DNA from: Chlorobiaceae bacterium | GTDB taxonomy: Bacteria; Bacteroidota; Ignavibacteria; UBA10030; SZUA-254 | DNA length: 59,805 bases | Reading direction: 5' to 3' | NCBI GenBank assembly: GCA_013824245.1 | Contig: PNNN01000064.1 | Coordinates: forward strand, 1 to 59,805 | Position numbers and translations under genes: made by a program | Notes under the pieces: generated by a model | The model's input: the letters and a program-made list of their open reading frames with translations, nothing else | What the model was told of the DNA's origin: nothing | Database searches by the model: none | Shown here: in pieces, positions 19,001-26,267 of the stretch | Position numbering within the stretch: position 1 is the stretch's first letter | How the letters are laid out: each line of letters starts with the position of its first letter

Positions 19001-20870
19001 CATCGTTTTCGTAAACGTCTTTTAATTGAACAGTAACTGCCGGTGAGATAAAAGAACCGGCTTGCGTTGATGTTGGTTCTTGAACGAAAACAAGATGATT
19101 GGCTGATGCTGATGTAACAGTAATCGTACCGCTTGGTATACTATCTTTTCCGGTAGAAACAGCTTGCACTGTGGCAGATCCGGCAAAGTGCCCTGTGAAT
19201 ACCGAACTTTTTTGATCTGGCGCCGGGACAAGATCTGACGCTAGAACTCCACCGGTAATATTATTTAATGACCATGTTGAGGCAATGTTCTGAACAAAAT
19301 TATCATGTAGATCACGCTCAATTGCATAAAGTGTAATCGAATTTCCGGCGGTTAAATTTTGTGATAGGATGATTGTTCCGCTCCCATTCGCCGCTGTTTC
19401 AACACGAACTTTTACACCTGAATTATGGCTGACATGAATGCTGTCGGAAGTTACAGCCGTTAGTGGTCCTGATGTAAAATGTAAGACAATCGTTTCGGCA
19501 GTATTATATGAGAGATCTGAGAATACAACAACTCCGCCCGATGCAGTTACAGATGTAGTACCCTGAAGAGAACTGGTACCATCTTGTGCGGAACCGATGA
19601 CAATAGTACTATTATCAGATGTTACAAGATTACTGTAAATATCCTCGATGTGGATTACAGGTTGGACTGAAAATGCAACTCCTGCAATTGCTGTATTTGA
19701 CGGCTGAGTTTGAATAGTTAATCTATTTGCCACGGCGGATGTAATGGTAAAGGTATTACTTGTGCCAATTTCACTACCGCTGGTTTTTGTTGCGGTGATA
19801 GTGATGTTATTTGATGCGGTTGTAATTGTTAATGAATGTGAAGATAGTATCCCATTCACGAAAGTTGCCGTTGTTCCCGATCCTGAGGAAATTGTTCCGT
19901 TCGAAGTTATATCAACAGTGCCGTTAAAATCTGTTACGGTATTGTTGTAAAAATCTCTTGCTGTAATTTTAATTGAAAAGGGTGTTCCGGCAATTTGTTG
20001 TCCGATTGCGCCGCCGCTTTGGTTTTCTATTAAGAAATTATTGAGAGTGCCATAACCGATTGTAATGGAAAAAATTTTTGTAACGGTCGTAGATATATTA
20101 TCGGTCACTCTGACTGTGAAATTTGCTATTTGAATAGTTGTTGGAGTTCCACTGATTATTCCAGTTGATGAAAGCACCAATCCATCCGGGAGAGATCCAC
20201 TACTAATTATCCATGAATATGGGACTGTACCGTTGAATGCAATGAGCGTATCTCTGTAAGGTGCACCCGGTATCCCATTTTGTCTTGGTGATGTGCTGGA
20301 AATGCCCAATGGGGATAATGTTCCATTCGTCAATTGATTCAGGTGACCGGTTGAATCGGTTATGTTAACATTGAGATCAGAAATGTCGTATGCGTTTACT
20401 TTGGTTATGGGGAGTGAACCGGAATTTTTCCAGCTAATATTAGCTTTTTGATCAGAGAACGGAACGCTGCTTGTGAGACGAAATCTACCAACTCTTAATC
20501 CAGGACTAATCGGTATAATAGTGCCATTTGAAGCACCCGGAGGAGTCCGAGGCGCAACTTGTAATTCGCTCCCAACTAATGAAAGTGAAGTTGGTTGTTG
20601 TGACGAGTTTAATTCGGATGAACCTGAATTTATTGTGAATGTTAAACTCCCGGAACTGATGGCGGTATTAAATCTCATTATCGGTGAGATGGTAGCAAGT
20701 TCTAACTCGGTTGTCCCGGCACGCTGGATGTAAATGTCAAATTCATAAGTTGTATTATTGAGCAATGAATCGTTCTTCAATATCAGATTATAGGTTGGTG
20801 TCTGAGCGAACGTGGACATTGCAGTTAGCAGTATTAGGAAGAAAATTAATTTCGTTTTCATAACATTCAT
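10035..20870 (-). CDS. Giant T9SS-secreted repeat protein with cohesin-like N-terminus
   Basis: The protein has 3611 residues. The order is: signal peptide (about 1-22; an internal ATG at 20861 is an alternative start); a cohesin-like beta domain (about 25-180); a putative-Ig module (about 190-275, SGSLPDGLVLSSTGIISGTP); a run of bacterial Ig-like modules of about 100 residues carrying the pattern FVQQPTxTxAGxxISPAVTVQLKD to about 1310; ten InlB-B-like repeats of about 74 residues and six longer ones of about 155 to about 2980; one fibronectin-III-like module; a conserved C-terminal region; and a T9SS sorting domain from about 3520 (NFPNPFN, ending in a Lys-rich strand). It is probably a cell-surface adhesin or scaffold. 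No catalytic domain was seen. Confidence 0.9.
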   Translation of the reverse strand: MNVMKTKLIFFLILLTAMSTFAQTPTYNLILKNDSLLNNTTYEFDIYIQRAGTTELELATISPIMRFNTAISSGSLTFTINSGSSELNSSQQPTSLSLVGSELQVAPRTPPGASNGTIIPISPGLRVGRFRLTSSVPFSDQKANISWKNSGSLPITKVNAYDISDLNVNITDSTGHLNQLTNGTLSPLGISSTSPRQNGIPGAPYRDTLIAFNGTVPYSWIISSGSLPDGLVLSSTGIISGTPTTIQIANFTVRVTDNISTTVTKIFSITIGYGTLNNFLIENQSGGAIGQQIAGTPFSIKITARDFYNNTVTDFNGTVDITSNGTISSGSGTTATFVNGILSSHSLTITTASNNITITATKTSGSEIGTSNTFTITSAVANRLTIQTQPSNTAIAGVAFSVQPVIHIEDIYSNLVTSDNSTIVIGSAQDGTSSLQGTTSVTASGGVVVFSDLSYNTAETIVLHFTSGPLTAVTSDSIHVSHNSGVKVRVETAANGSGTIILSQNLTAGNSITLYAIERDLHDNFVQNIASTWSLNNITGGVLASDLVPAPDQKSSVFTGHFAGSATVQAVSTGKDSIPSGTITVTSASANHLVFVQEPTSTQAGSFISPAVTVQLKDVYENDVAASGIVITVALSSGSGTLNGTKSRTTDANGSASFNDLWMDIVGTKNINASSGSLTSAISNSFSITAASPDHLVFVQQPTNTVAGESISPAVTVQLKDQFENNVTTSGVSVSLEVSSGTDTLRGIKTSITDVNGLATFSGLSIQLIGTKAITATSSGITTAVSSFFIISPATASKISVETMADGSGVIIPTQTIISGSSLTAYAITRDVYNNYIANSISSWSLDNVTGSVIGTDLVTFDGNRAATFTGHGAGSANIKSTSGVLAPISSGTITVVAGNVKRLAFIQQPTSTVAGTAISPSVTVQLKDSIGNNVSVPNVAVTLSLNSGTGILSGTLTQLTNASGLATFTDLSINKTGIKNLSAQSGSLIPAVSDAFLISAGTPVAIAFLQQPPANTNAGSTISPAITVQLRDSYDNVVPTAGETITLTLTSGTGPLMGTTSIITDASGTATFSDLSIQKSGTKQITATRTLFTPIVSNSFNILPAIATKIIVESAPDGNGSVVTAQSIISGNTLTVYSVKRDQYDNFVANDSTATWSLQFITDSIKQSDFAYSSACNCATFTARLTGTAQIHAEKIGLTSVNSGTITVLAGVPSKLVYLQQPSDGIAGALISPPIKVQITDIAGNPIPILGDTITISKKTGTGTLNGTKRQPTNSSGNAIFSDLSIDLPGVKSLEATHQLYSPVTSNSFTLSQYTITATAGIHGSITPSGVVNVNYGANQIFYITPDIGYHIFDVSVDAITVGKVSSYTFTNVTDNHTINATFAIDTLTITASAGTNGAISPSGTVPVLYGSNQTFTFIPSAGYHVLNYSIDGVQNPSATSYTFTNVTVNHTISVSFVPDSLTITASAGTNGKIYPSGNVRVGYAMNQSFTVTPDTGYHIVNVLVDGSPIGAQTNYTFTNIISDHSISASFAIDTLIITATAGTHGSISPQGIVKVLFGSNQSFTITPDIGYHIIDLFVDGISFGAPTSYSFTNVRTNHTISASFSINTFTINATAGLHGAISPSGSVSATYGSSSSFLITPDLGYHINVVNVDGVPVSIDTSNRYTFTNITANHTIDVSFAPNNITVTVQSNLIGMNFTVDGSTYSTTQIFNWIAGESHVISTDSIQPGTTGTRYVWNSWTNATTLMSVISPLVNTTYTANFATQHYLTMVANEGGTVTPPSGWFNHGQIVAITAIPNVDYSFNIWSGTTGGYSGKTNPSNVTVNLPITETASFTRNPISVTIQTNPSGRSFVYDGTTYLVKQTFTEQPGTSHTIRIATTTQPGGTGIQYVWNNWSDGGIATHTIFPVSDTTFTANFTTQFSLTMMAGSGGTVSPLTGYKDSGAIVLIKALPNLGYIFKGWTGTGTGSYTGTLDSTIITIGSPITQTASFALDTIIVTASAGLHGTITPSGDVKVVYGTSQSFTITPDTIYHISDVVVDGISVGAVPSYTFSNVTTPHSIIASFTITGYTITASAGLHGSINPSGPISVDYGSTIAFTILPDTGYYIDSVIVDGSFIGSQSNYSFENVTSNHTISAKFAPNQLIISATSSTHGTISPSGDVNVSYGSIRTFTFLPDTGYHIDSVFVDGVYQGSPANYTFTNIIIPHTISVTFSINKFTITAASGLNGTLSPLGSTIVSYDDSLVISILPDTGYHIVSVLVDAINVGAIPSYTFRNIRANHSISATFIINNYTITATAGVNGTISPSGTITLPYGSSQRYSIRPSTNYHVDSVLVDSLYVGKDTSYTFTQLSANHTIRAIFAINMISVIVRTVPDSLSIVIDNLPYTSPQTFSWTYGSVHSIVAVDTQNTKIDTRYLYTNWSDGRTKSHQVVITRDSTFIAFYRPQYYLTMNALTGGSVTPVSSWQDSGKLISIRAIPSLGYQFDRWTGTGDGSYSDTLNPVNISVFSPISETASFKRYLANINVATLPAGLSIVVDDTLYQSPHLFNWATGTLHTISVVDTQQGATGIRYTWNIWSDSGSKSHTITPLSDTTFTAIFVTQYYLTMNANTGGTVTPQSGWFNRSQNVQITAIPITGYNFTTWAGSGSGSYSGPTNPSSVTMNAPITETANFTRKPVQITIGTDPPGRSFIYNGSTYSATQTRFVDPGSQLTLGAPSPQPDALPDKQWVWASWNDGGSQAHTIFPTTDSVFTASFSPQYTLTMNVFPANSGTTNPSGKKYYFIGDTVTLIATPAVGYVFTGWSGGISRNENPVKIVFTEPISITANFGSAVQISLTTVPTGRKIMVDDSTYTTPKNISWLRGSSHRLSALTPQSDVDGIRYIFKQWNDFGDTIHYVAPLTDTIYTATFNTQYYLTMVADIGGTADPISGWFGKGDTVPISATPTIDYAFYQWLGTGNGSYTGSVNPAAVIMNEPLRQQAMFSHYIPPPILTGIIDGASDISTSPMLSWMLYPGANSYNVQISSDSTFTDSTKFILNQRGIIDTSVQLSSLANARLYFWRVSVKSGIDESRFSNPRRFTTVGATIAVVTPPNTWATTFTYPILWTTSPTLSGNVNIKLSIDSGKTFRLIKENLINNGQTTVILPDTLAVNPIDSCRLKVESILNNEIVGESNIFSIVSGRLPLTVRMSTTIPFAPEPLSSIEYRLFSVPGIVDTLKVGIYPFGVPRIDWRMFSDNGSAENYLIELSTNSYLRTGEGYWLLKKGEFYLPQFDMLTPTLSSDASYSIQIHGGWNILGNPFDKNVAWQTIIDANSLPASTKLYSYTGSYAEKLALEPFRGYYFFNSSNLTALKVPYPFGKINLTPKIIPTLWSVKLNYESDINKDAENYLGISPTAKQGMDMLDGRKPPLFLDQGFLYFPRPAWDETFQRFSSDFRPDIGDGQTWDFEVANPRKSTGKIRFDGIENIPANYHVVLINLLNSAPFDLRRQATYSFVNVIDKMQFKMIVGTEEYVNNEINKVLPKEFELLQNFPNPFNSSTSISVKLPRDANVKLNIYNSIGQLVKTVAEGTYTAGTHTFLWDGTDASGSITSSGVYFYRLLEGATLLQTKKMIMIK
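11930..16935 (-). repeat. Coding repeat array: 10 short and 6 long InlB-B-like repeats
   Basis: Within the giant gene, ten units of about 74 codons follow the pattern TITASAGxxGxISPSG, GYHIxxVxVDG, YTFTNVxxNHTISxSF. They fall in two blocks of five. Six units of about 155 codons (YYLTMNAxxGGTVxPxSGW then a GYxFxxWxG core) follow each block: two after the first and four after the second. DNA copies have diverged, so this is not a recent expansion. Two more short units occur in the neighbouring gene at about 21560-22000. Confidence 0.88.
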
Positions 20871-20907
20871 ACCTTGATAATAATATCCGAAGGATTTGTT
20901 TCCATAT

Positions 20908-22986
20908 TTAATTTGGTGTTTGCGAGCTAATAAACATATTATTATCCGGACTCATAAAATCATCCGAATCTATAAAACCATCTAAGCTATGATCTGCGTC
21001 TTGGTAACCACTCTTAAACATATTGTTGTCAGGACCCATAAAATCATCGCTGTCGATAAAACCATCGTGTGAAGAATCACCGTTGTACATCCCGTATTTG
21101 CCACCGCTTAATGATGCCGCAGAACCACCGTAGTATTGCGAAATATTAGTAGTAAAATCATAAAGCGCGCTTGATGCTGTTAGATTTACAGGGGATGCAG
21201 ACATAATCGAAAGATGGTTGTGATGATGTACAACAATATAATAATTTCCAATTAAAACCGTGGAAAAACTCAGCGGAGAAATTCCATCCGTATCAACTAT
21301 ACTCCCATCCGATTTTATGAAACCTGCACGCGTGGCAATGCGTGTTGAAGCTGGCTGACCTGTTCTCAATTCTACTAAGATCCAATCAACAACATCAGTT
21401 GGTATCGACGGAGCCGTTTCCATTCCATTATAATTCCATGGTGCTCGATTGTACGGCTGACTGTTTGGAAGAATGCTATTCAGCAGAGTTGTCATACTCC
21501 CTGAACTGTATGCTCCTTGTAGAAAGATCTTTGTGTTGACTACCGGAATATCTGCCATAAATGTTAAATGAATCTCATGATCAGTGGTTATGTTTTCAAA
21601 CAGATAATTTGATGGCGCACCTATAAATAGTCCGTCAACGTAAACGCTGTCAATGTGATAACCAAAATTAGGTGTCATGGAATATAATTGAGAACTCCCA
21701 TAATTGAAAACTAACGAGCCGTTGGGAGAAATAGTTCCATTTGCCCCGGCGCTCGATGTGATAGTATACGTATTTATAGAGAAATAAACTGCGATTGTAT
21801 GGTTATCTGAAATATTGATAAATGTATAACTGAGTACTGAATCTGATGGCATTCCGTCAACAACAACGCTATCTGTATGATAGCCGGTTTCAGGTGCTAT
21901 TAAGAATGTTTGAGTCGAACCGTAAATAAGTTGAATGACTCCATCAGGTGTGATTGTTCCGTGGTTTGCGGCGCTTGCATCTATGATTAATGGATCGAGT
22001 TGAAAAGTATCCCCGACTGCCGTCGTCAAAGAATCAGCAGAGGCAAGTAAATTCTTTTTGCCGAACGAATTAATTTGTAAGTCAGTGAACATCGTTTGTC
22101 CGGTAGAGTCGCTGGTTTTGCTTAATGTTCCGATAAGCGTTCCCTGAGAGGGTGGAATAGATAAGGTTATCTGTTCCACCGATGAAGAAACAAAATTACC
22201 AAACGTATCTGCAATGTTGACAATTGGATAAGGAGATAATGTGGTACCTGCAATTCCATTGGTTGGTCCTTGAGTAAATATCAGTTTGGACGCTGCAGCA
22301 GGAATAACAGTTATGCTGCCAGAAGCGATGCTTGCAACATTAACTGCGGCTGCCTGAATTTTTCCACTCCCTGTTAAATGTCCTGTGAATATCACAGATG
22401 AACTATCTCCGTTTATTACAAGATCGCCGGACTGAACATTGCCGGTTAAAGTTTCAACAGTCCACACTGCCCCACTGATGTTCGCAATAAAATTATTCAG
22501 AGTATCTCTTGTGATAGAGTAAAGTGTAATATTCTGACCGGCAATGATTGTCTGTGAAGGGATGGGAATCCCGGTTCCATCAATTGCCGATTCAACTTGT
22601 AATCTTGACGGTTCTCCCGGATGTAACGTAAAAGAATTGCTTGTCCCGGTGGCGGTGCCGGATGTTTGGACGACGGTGAATTCAAATGTCCCGGTATTTG
22701 AGAATTTAACTTGATGAGATGATAATACGCCCGATATAAATGAATTGGTAGTTCCGCTGCCTTGGAGTAAATTTCCAGAACTTGAAACATCAACTGTACC
22801 TGTAAACGAATCAATTGTTCCATTAACACTATCTCTCGCAACAATTTCTATGAAAAAAGGAATACCCGCCGTTTGTGCCGGTATATCCTCACCACCTGTT
22901 AGTGCTACAGAGAAATGATGGATCTGGCTATTGGTGTAACATGAAAATAATAATGTTATTAATAATATTAGAATATGTATTTTCAT
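20908..22986 (-). CDS. Secreted Ig/InlB-repeat protein ending in a dockerin-like repeat
   Basis: This 692-residue protein has a signal peptide (about 1-20), a filamin/Ig-like segment and further Ig modules (about 25-330) like those of the giant protein, and two InlB-B-like repeats (about 335-480). A domain of about 110 residues follows, with FLQGAYSSGSMTTLL and DWILVELRTGQPA, a type common in secreted proteins of this lineage. The C-terminus carries two acidic repeats, each with DGFIDSDDFM and xPDNNMF, that read as dockerin-like calcium-binding loops (about 635-690). There is no NPFN-type T9SS tail, unlike its neighbour. The giant protein begins with a cohesin-like domain, so a cohesin-dockerin contact between the two is conceivable but unproven. 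Confidence 0.83.
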   Translation of the reverse strand: MKIHILILLITLLFSCYTNSQIHHFSVALTGGEDIPAQTAGIPFFIEIVARDSVNGTIDSFTGTVDVSSSGNLLQGSGTTNSFISGVLSSHQVKFSNTGTFEFTVVQTSGTATGTSNSFTLHPGEPSRLQVESAIDGTGIPIPSQTIIAGQNITLYSITRDTLNNFIANISGAVWTVETLTGNVQSGDLVINGDSSSVIFTGHLTGSGKIQAAAVNVASIASGSITVIPAAASKLIFTQGPTNGIAGTTLSPYPIVNIADTFGNFVSSSVEQITLSIPPSQGTLIGTLSKTSDSTGQTMFTDLQINSFGKKNLLASADSLTTAVGDTFQLDPLIIDASAANHGTITPDGVIQLIYGSTQTFLIAPETGYHTDSVVVDGMPSDSVLSYTFINISDNHTIAVYFSINTYTITSSAGANGTISPNGSLVFNYGSSQLYSMTPNFGYHIDSVYVDGLFIGAPSNYLFENITTDHEIHLTFMADIPVVNTKIFLQGAYSSGSMTTLLNSILPNSQPYNRAPWNYNGMETAPSIPTDVVDWILVELRTGQPASTRIATRAGFIKSDGSIVDTDGISPLSFSTVLIGNYYIVVHHHNHLSIMSASPVNLTASSALYDFTTNISQYYGGSAASLSGGKYGMYNGDSSHDGFIDSDDFMGPDNNMFKSGYQDADHSLDGFIDSDDFMSPDNNMFISSQTPN

Positions 22987-23030
22987 AAAATCAATTTATT
23001 GAATGGAACCTTTACTTCGGAGCAAAATAA

Positions 23031-23399
23031 TTATGCTTGCACGTTATCGAGAATTGCTCGGATCCTTTTTAACCATGTTTTCACGTCAAAAGGTTTTTGT
23101 ATATAATCAATTGCTCCATACTTCATAGCAATTACTGATGATTCGACTGATGGATATCCGGTTATCACTATCACCTTTGCTTTTTCATCAATCCTACGTA
23201 TTTCACGTAAAACTTCCAAACCACTCATGCTTGCTAAACCGAGATCGAGAAGCACAAGATCAATTTTGTGTTTCTGAAATATAGTTATTCCTTGTGGTCC
23301 GTCTGCAGTTGCATATAATTTATATCCTGAATCCATTAAGATAGAGCGTTGCAGTGCAAGCTGAACCTCATCGTCTTCGATCATTAATATTGTGTACAT
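23031..23399 (-). CDS. Stand-alone response-regulator receiver domain
   Basis: This 122-residue single-domain receiver has acidic pocket residues at 8-10 (EDD), phospho-acceptor Asp52 in LLDLGL, switch Thr80 and Lys102 in QKPF. It has no output domain and no kinase neighbour. It sits between the exopolysaccharide genes and the repeat-protein genes on the same strand, a position that would suit a small signalling adaptor controlling either set. It is less like the other two receivers in the window than they are like each other. Confidence 0.93.
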   Translation of the reverse strand: MYTILMIEDDEVQLALQRSILMDSGYKLYATADGPQGITIFQKHKIDLVLLDLGLASMSGLEVLREIRRIDEKAKVIVITGYPSVESSVIAMKYGAIDYIQKPFDVKTWLKRIRAILDNVQA

Positions 23400-23463
23400 A
23401 TATATACCTCAGTGCTTACATAAAATCTATCTAAAGAATGGATTAGAAGTAATGGTTAAGAAA

Positions 23464-24657
23464 TCATTCACGTTCGGTGCGGATCCATTCTGATGTTGAT
23501 TTTTTTAGAAACCGTTTCGAATATAAAAATAACTTCCATACCGCATATCTTGGAATTTGTATCAACGCAGTGTAAAGATTTTTGTCTGCTCGTGCCGAAA
23601 TTAATCCTATAAAAACATGACTTATCCCAAGAAGTACCACGATTACCCAGATTATAAAAAAAGTGAACGCATGTTGTAGATTAAATATCCACAGTATTAA
23701 GTGAATAAAGCAAATCAATAAGACGCCACTAAATAAATTTACAAAAGGTGGAATTAGTAATTCGAGAAATAGATCACAATATCGAAAAGACATATTTTTT
23801 AATGTTCCTGCTAAAAGCGGGATAGTATATCGTTTTATAACGGGAAATCGCCCCTTTTCCCATCTTGTTCGTTGGGTTTCTGCAATTTTTGTTTGAATGG
23901 GCATGGTTGCAAAAACGGTCGTTTCCGGCACAAAATCAACATTTACTCTATTTAGAAAAAGGATGATACCATATTCTAAATCTTCGTTTAAAGAATATGT
24001 ATTCCAAGGAATTTTCTTCAAGACCTGGGTTCTGAAGCACATTCCATTACCTCTTATACCGGCAGTTCCTTTGAATAATTTTCTTCCCAGCGGTCGAACA
24101 TAATTATATAAAGTAAACCCTAACCTCGTCATTTCAGAACTCCAAGCCCCTGGCTGTGGAGATACCATATCACTGACTTGTACTGTTTGTGAGCCGTTTT
24201 CCAAATAGTAATTAATGACGCGGAGATAATTTGATGATACAACTGTATCAGCATCAATTATAGCTATCGCTTCATAATTGTATGACGGACCGAGTATAAT
24301 ATCGAAGCACCAGCGAAGTGCATAACCTTTTCCGCGTTTTGTTTTATCATCACGTTTTAGCGCAGTTACACCAAGCTTCGAAGCGATTTCATACGTGCGG
24401 TCGGTGCAGTTATCTGCAACAACAATTATATCGAATAAATCGCGTGGGTAATCAATCTTCAATAAACTTTCGATAGTTGGTGTTATCGAGTTTTCTTCAT
24501 TATGTGCCGGGATCACGATTGCAAATCTTTTGAATCTTGTTGTCTCAAAATTTTTCATTTTTTTTGTGAAGAGCGACATTACACTTAACCCTGCGAGGTA
24601 AAGCATAAAGCCACCGAATACCGAAATTAAAATTATGTTTATTATTATTAATCCCAT
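23464..24657 (-). CDS. Membrane glycosyltransferase, family GT2 (cellulose-synthase-like)
   Basis: The 397-residue protein has an N-terminal membrane helix (about 1-28), a GT-A catalytic domain and about three C-terminal helices (about 285-360). The motifs of processive or membrane GT2 enzymes are visible: IPAHNEE near residue 50, ADNCTDRT near 82, IDADT near 137 (metal-binding DxD), NEDLEYG near 220 and QRTRW near 259. It should transfer a sugar from a nucleotide donor at the inner membrane, as part of exopolysaccharide assembly. Its start overlaps the end of an acetyltransferase stub by 10 bp. It is the last recognisable enzyme of the minus-strand polysaccharide run. Confidence 0.9.
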   Translation of the reverse strand: MGLIIINIILISVFGGFMLYLAGLSVMSLFTKKMKNFETTRFKRFAIVIPAHNEENSITPTIESLLKIDYPRDLFDIIVVADNCTDRTYEIASKLGVTALKRDDKTKRGKGYALRWCFDIILGPSYNYEAIAIIDADTVVSSNYLRVINYYLENGSQTVQVSDMVSPQPGAWSSEMTRLGFTLYNYVRPLGRKLFKGTAGIRGNGMCFRTQVLKKIPWNTYSLNEDLEYGIILFLNRVNVDFVPETTVFATMPIQTKIAETQRTRWEKGRFPVIKRYTIPLLAGTLKNMSFRYCDLFLELLIPPFVNLFSGVLLICFIHLILWIFNLQHAFTFFIIWVIVVLLGISHVFIGLISARADKNLYTALIQIPRYAVWKLFLYSKRFLKKSTSEWIRTERE

Positions 24658-24875
24658 ATATTTTCAATGAACGAGCGGACGCGACGTGAATAAAAATATG
24701 AATATTTTTGAATATATCTAAAAAAGTTGTACATCCGTAATGTATGATTTTGCCACCATTCATAATTCCAAGTGAATGATTGAAAAATGGTGCCGTTAGC
24801 TATGTTATGGAGATCATTCCATGATATCTTCAGAGCTTGAAAATCTTCGTTCGTAGTGATCAACTTCGTGATCAT
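24648..24875 (-). pseudogene. N-terminal stub of a FemAB/BioF2-like acetyltransferase
   Basis: The frame starts MITKLITTNEDF and continues through WNDLH and IFQSFTWNYEWW, the opening block found in the three complete acetyltransferases of this locus (compare VFQSYEWLRTWW). After WWQNH the similarity stops, and about 30 unrelated residues run to a stop inside the next gene's start. Only about 75 codons remain where the family has more than 350, so this is a decayed or truncated copy. An in-frame start farther up (24929) would overlap the previous gene and is less likely. Confidence 0.75.
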
Positions 24876-24894
24876 ATTTGTACTCCAGAACTTA

Positions 24895-26262
24895 TCATTT
24901 GAGCACTTCGTTATTATTCTGTTTAGCACAAGGGAGATCTTTTTTTAACTCGGATTTTATCAGAGTTTTAATGGGTAAATGGCGAAATACAAAATTGAAT
25001 CCGAGCCGATTTAGCTTACCGAGAATAGAAAAGATATATTTCAATCGATCGCCGATTGTCCGAGGTTTTGTGATTAAAAATCTTCTGTACTCATAATATT
25101 CCCGTTGTATGCGAATGCAAGCTTTGCCGCCTAATTCATAAACAAGGTAGAGAAAAAATCCCGGTGATCTGCTGACCTTATTGGGTTTAACTCGTAATAA
25201 ATAATTTTTGCGGATTGTTACATCCCACTCACTGAATTTATACGACTCATCACCGCGCATATAATCGAAAACTTCCATGCCTTGTTTAATTCCATCAGAC
25301 ATCGCAATGCTTCGTAAGAACAAGCCCGGACTGCATCGCATAACTTCATCCGAACCACTTGCATTGCTCTGGTACATATAAATTCTTTTGTTAAAATAAA
25401 AACCAAAGCTTGCCGCAACAGGTTTGTTGTTTACGCGGAGTATGTACAGCCGGAGCCAACCCCTGCGTGCGAATTTATTCGAAAACTCAACATGAAACTC
25501 TTTATGTGCCGGGCAATCGAATGCACTCGGGTGTCCGAGACTTTTCCACCTACTGCCGTGAATTTCCGAAAATTCATCTATCGCTTTTTGAAAATCGTCT
25601 GTCTCATGTTTGTACACATCTATCGATGTCTGGAAATTATTCTGAAGCTTTTTAACTTTTCGCTTGAAATTGTGCCCGCTTGTTTGCCCCATACTTTCAA
25701 TTAGCAAATCCGGAGACTCGGGAAGCATTACTTGTGGACAAATGTTTCCCTGAAACTTAAATAATCTCAACCCATGCTTTTCTATAAAATGAGGGAAACG
25801 TTGAACCAGCCGGGTATCTTCATTTACATCTTCTATATCAAAAAGATTCCAAAATGGCGCTGAAGATGCAAGATAATTAGTGAAGCGCTCAAAAATATAA
25901 TCTTCAAATCCCGGCAGAATAATAAAATTCACATAATCGCTTAACCCCCTTCCTAAGAATTGCAACCGCCTCGCCAAAGGAAGCCCGGCTATTTTTAATG
26001 TTTCTAAAAAGAGTGGAGCAATTCCCTCTATTTGGTTGTTGTGGTAGAATACCAATATATTAAGTTTAAAGTTCGGTTTAGCAAAATATTTCCACCATGT
26101 ACGAAGCCATTCATAGCTTTGAAAAACGGTAACATCGGATTGATCGAAAAGTTTCGTCCACTCATTTTCAAGCGCATCGAATTCAGCATTTGTGCAGACG
26201 ATTCTTATTTGTCGTTTTATCTCTGACGCGCTATAGGTAATATTTTCGATTTTTGAAGGCAT
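24895..26262 (-). CDS. FemAB/BioF2-like acyltransferase (GNAT fold), copy 1
   Basis: I start this at an internal ATG, 5 bp after the preceding stop, giving about 455 residues; the longer frame would overlap the upstream gene by 166 bp. It belongs to the Acetyltransf_6 type: an entry block VFQSYEWLRTWW, then IEGIAPLF, a central basic helix (FKRKVKKLQ), and the second GNAT half with NNKPVAASFGF and the closing FDYMRGDESYKF motif. Relatives occur in exopolysaccharide loci associated with EpsH/XrtA-type systems. The likely job is adding an acyl or aminoacyl group to a sugar or lipid-linked intermediate; the donor is unknown. No exosortase gene is in view. Confidence 0.85.
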   Translation of the reverse strand: MPSKIENITYSASEIKRQIRIVCTNAEFDALENEWTKLFDQSDVTVFQSYEWLRTWWKYFAKPNFKLNILVFYHNNQIEGIAPLFLETLKIAGLPLARRLQFLGRGLSDYVNFIILPGFEDYIFERFTNYLASSAPFWNLFDIEDVNEDTRLVQRFPHFIEKHGLRLFKFQGNICPQVMLPESPDLLIESMGQTSGHNFKRKVKKLQNNFQTSIDVYKHETDDFQKAIDEFSEIHGSRWKSLGHPSAFDCPAHKEFHVEFSNKFARRGWLRLYILRVNNKPVAASFGFYFNKRIYMYQSNASGSDEVMRCSPGLFLRSIAMSDGIKQGMEVFDYMRGDESYKFSEWDVTIRKNYLLRVKPNKVSRSPGFFLYLVYELGGKACIRIQREYYEYRRFLITKPRTIGDRLKYIFSILGKLNRLGFNFVFRHLPIKTLIKSELKKDLPCAKQNNNEVLK

Positions 26263-26267
26263 CGATT

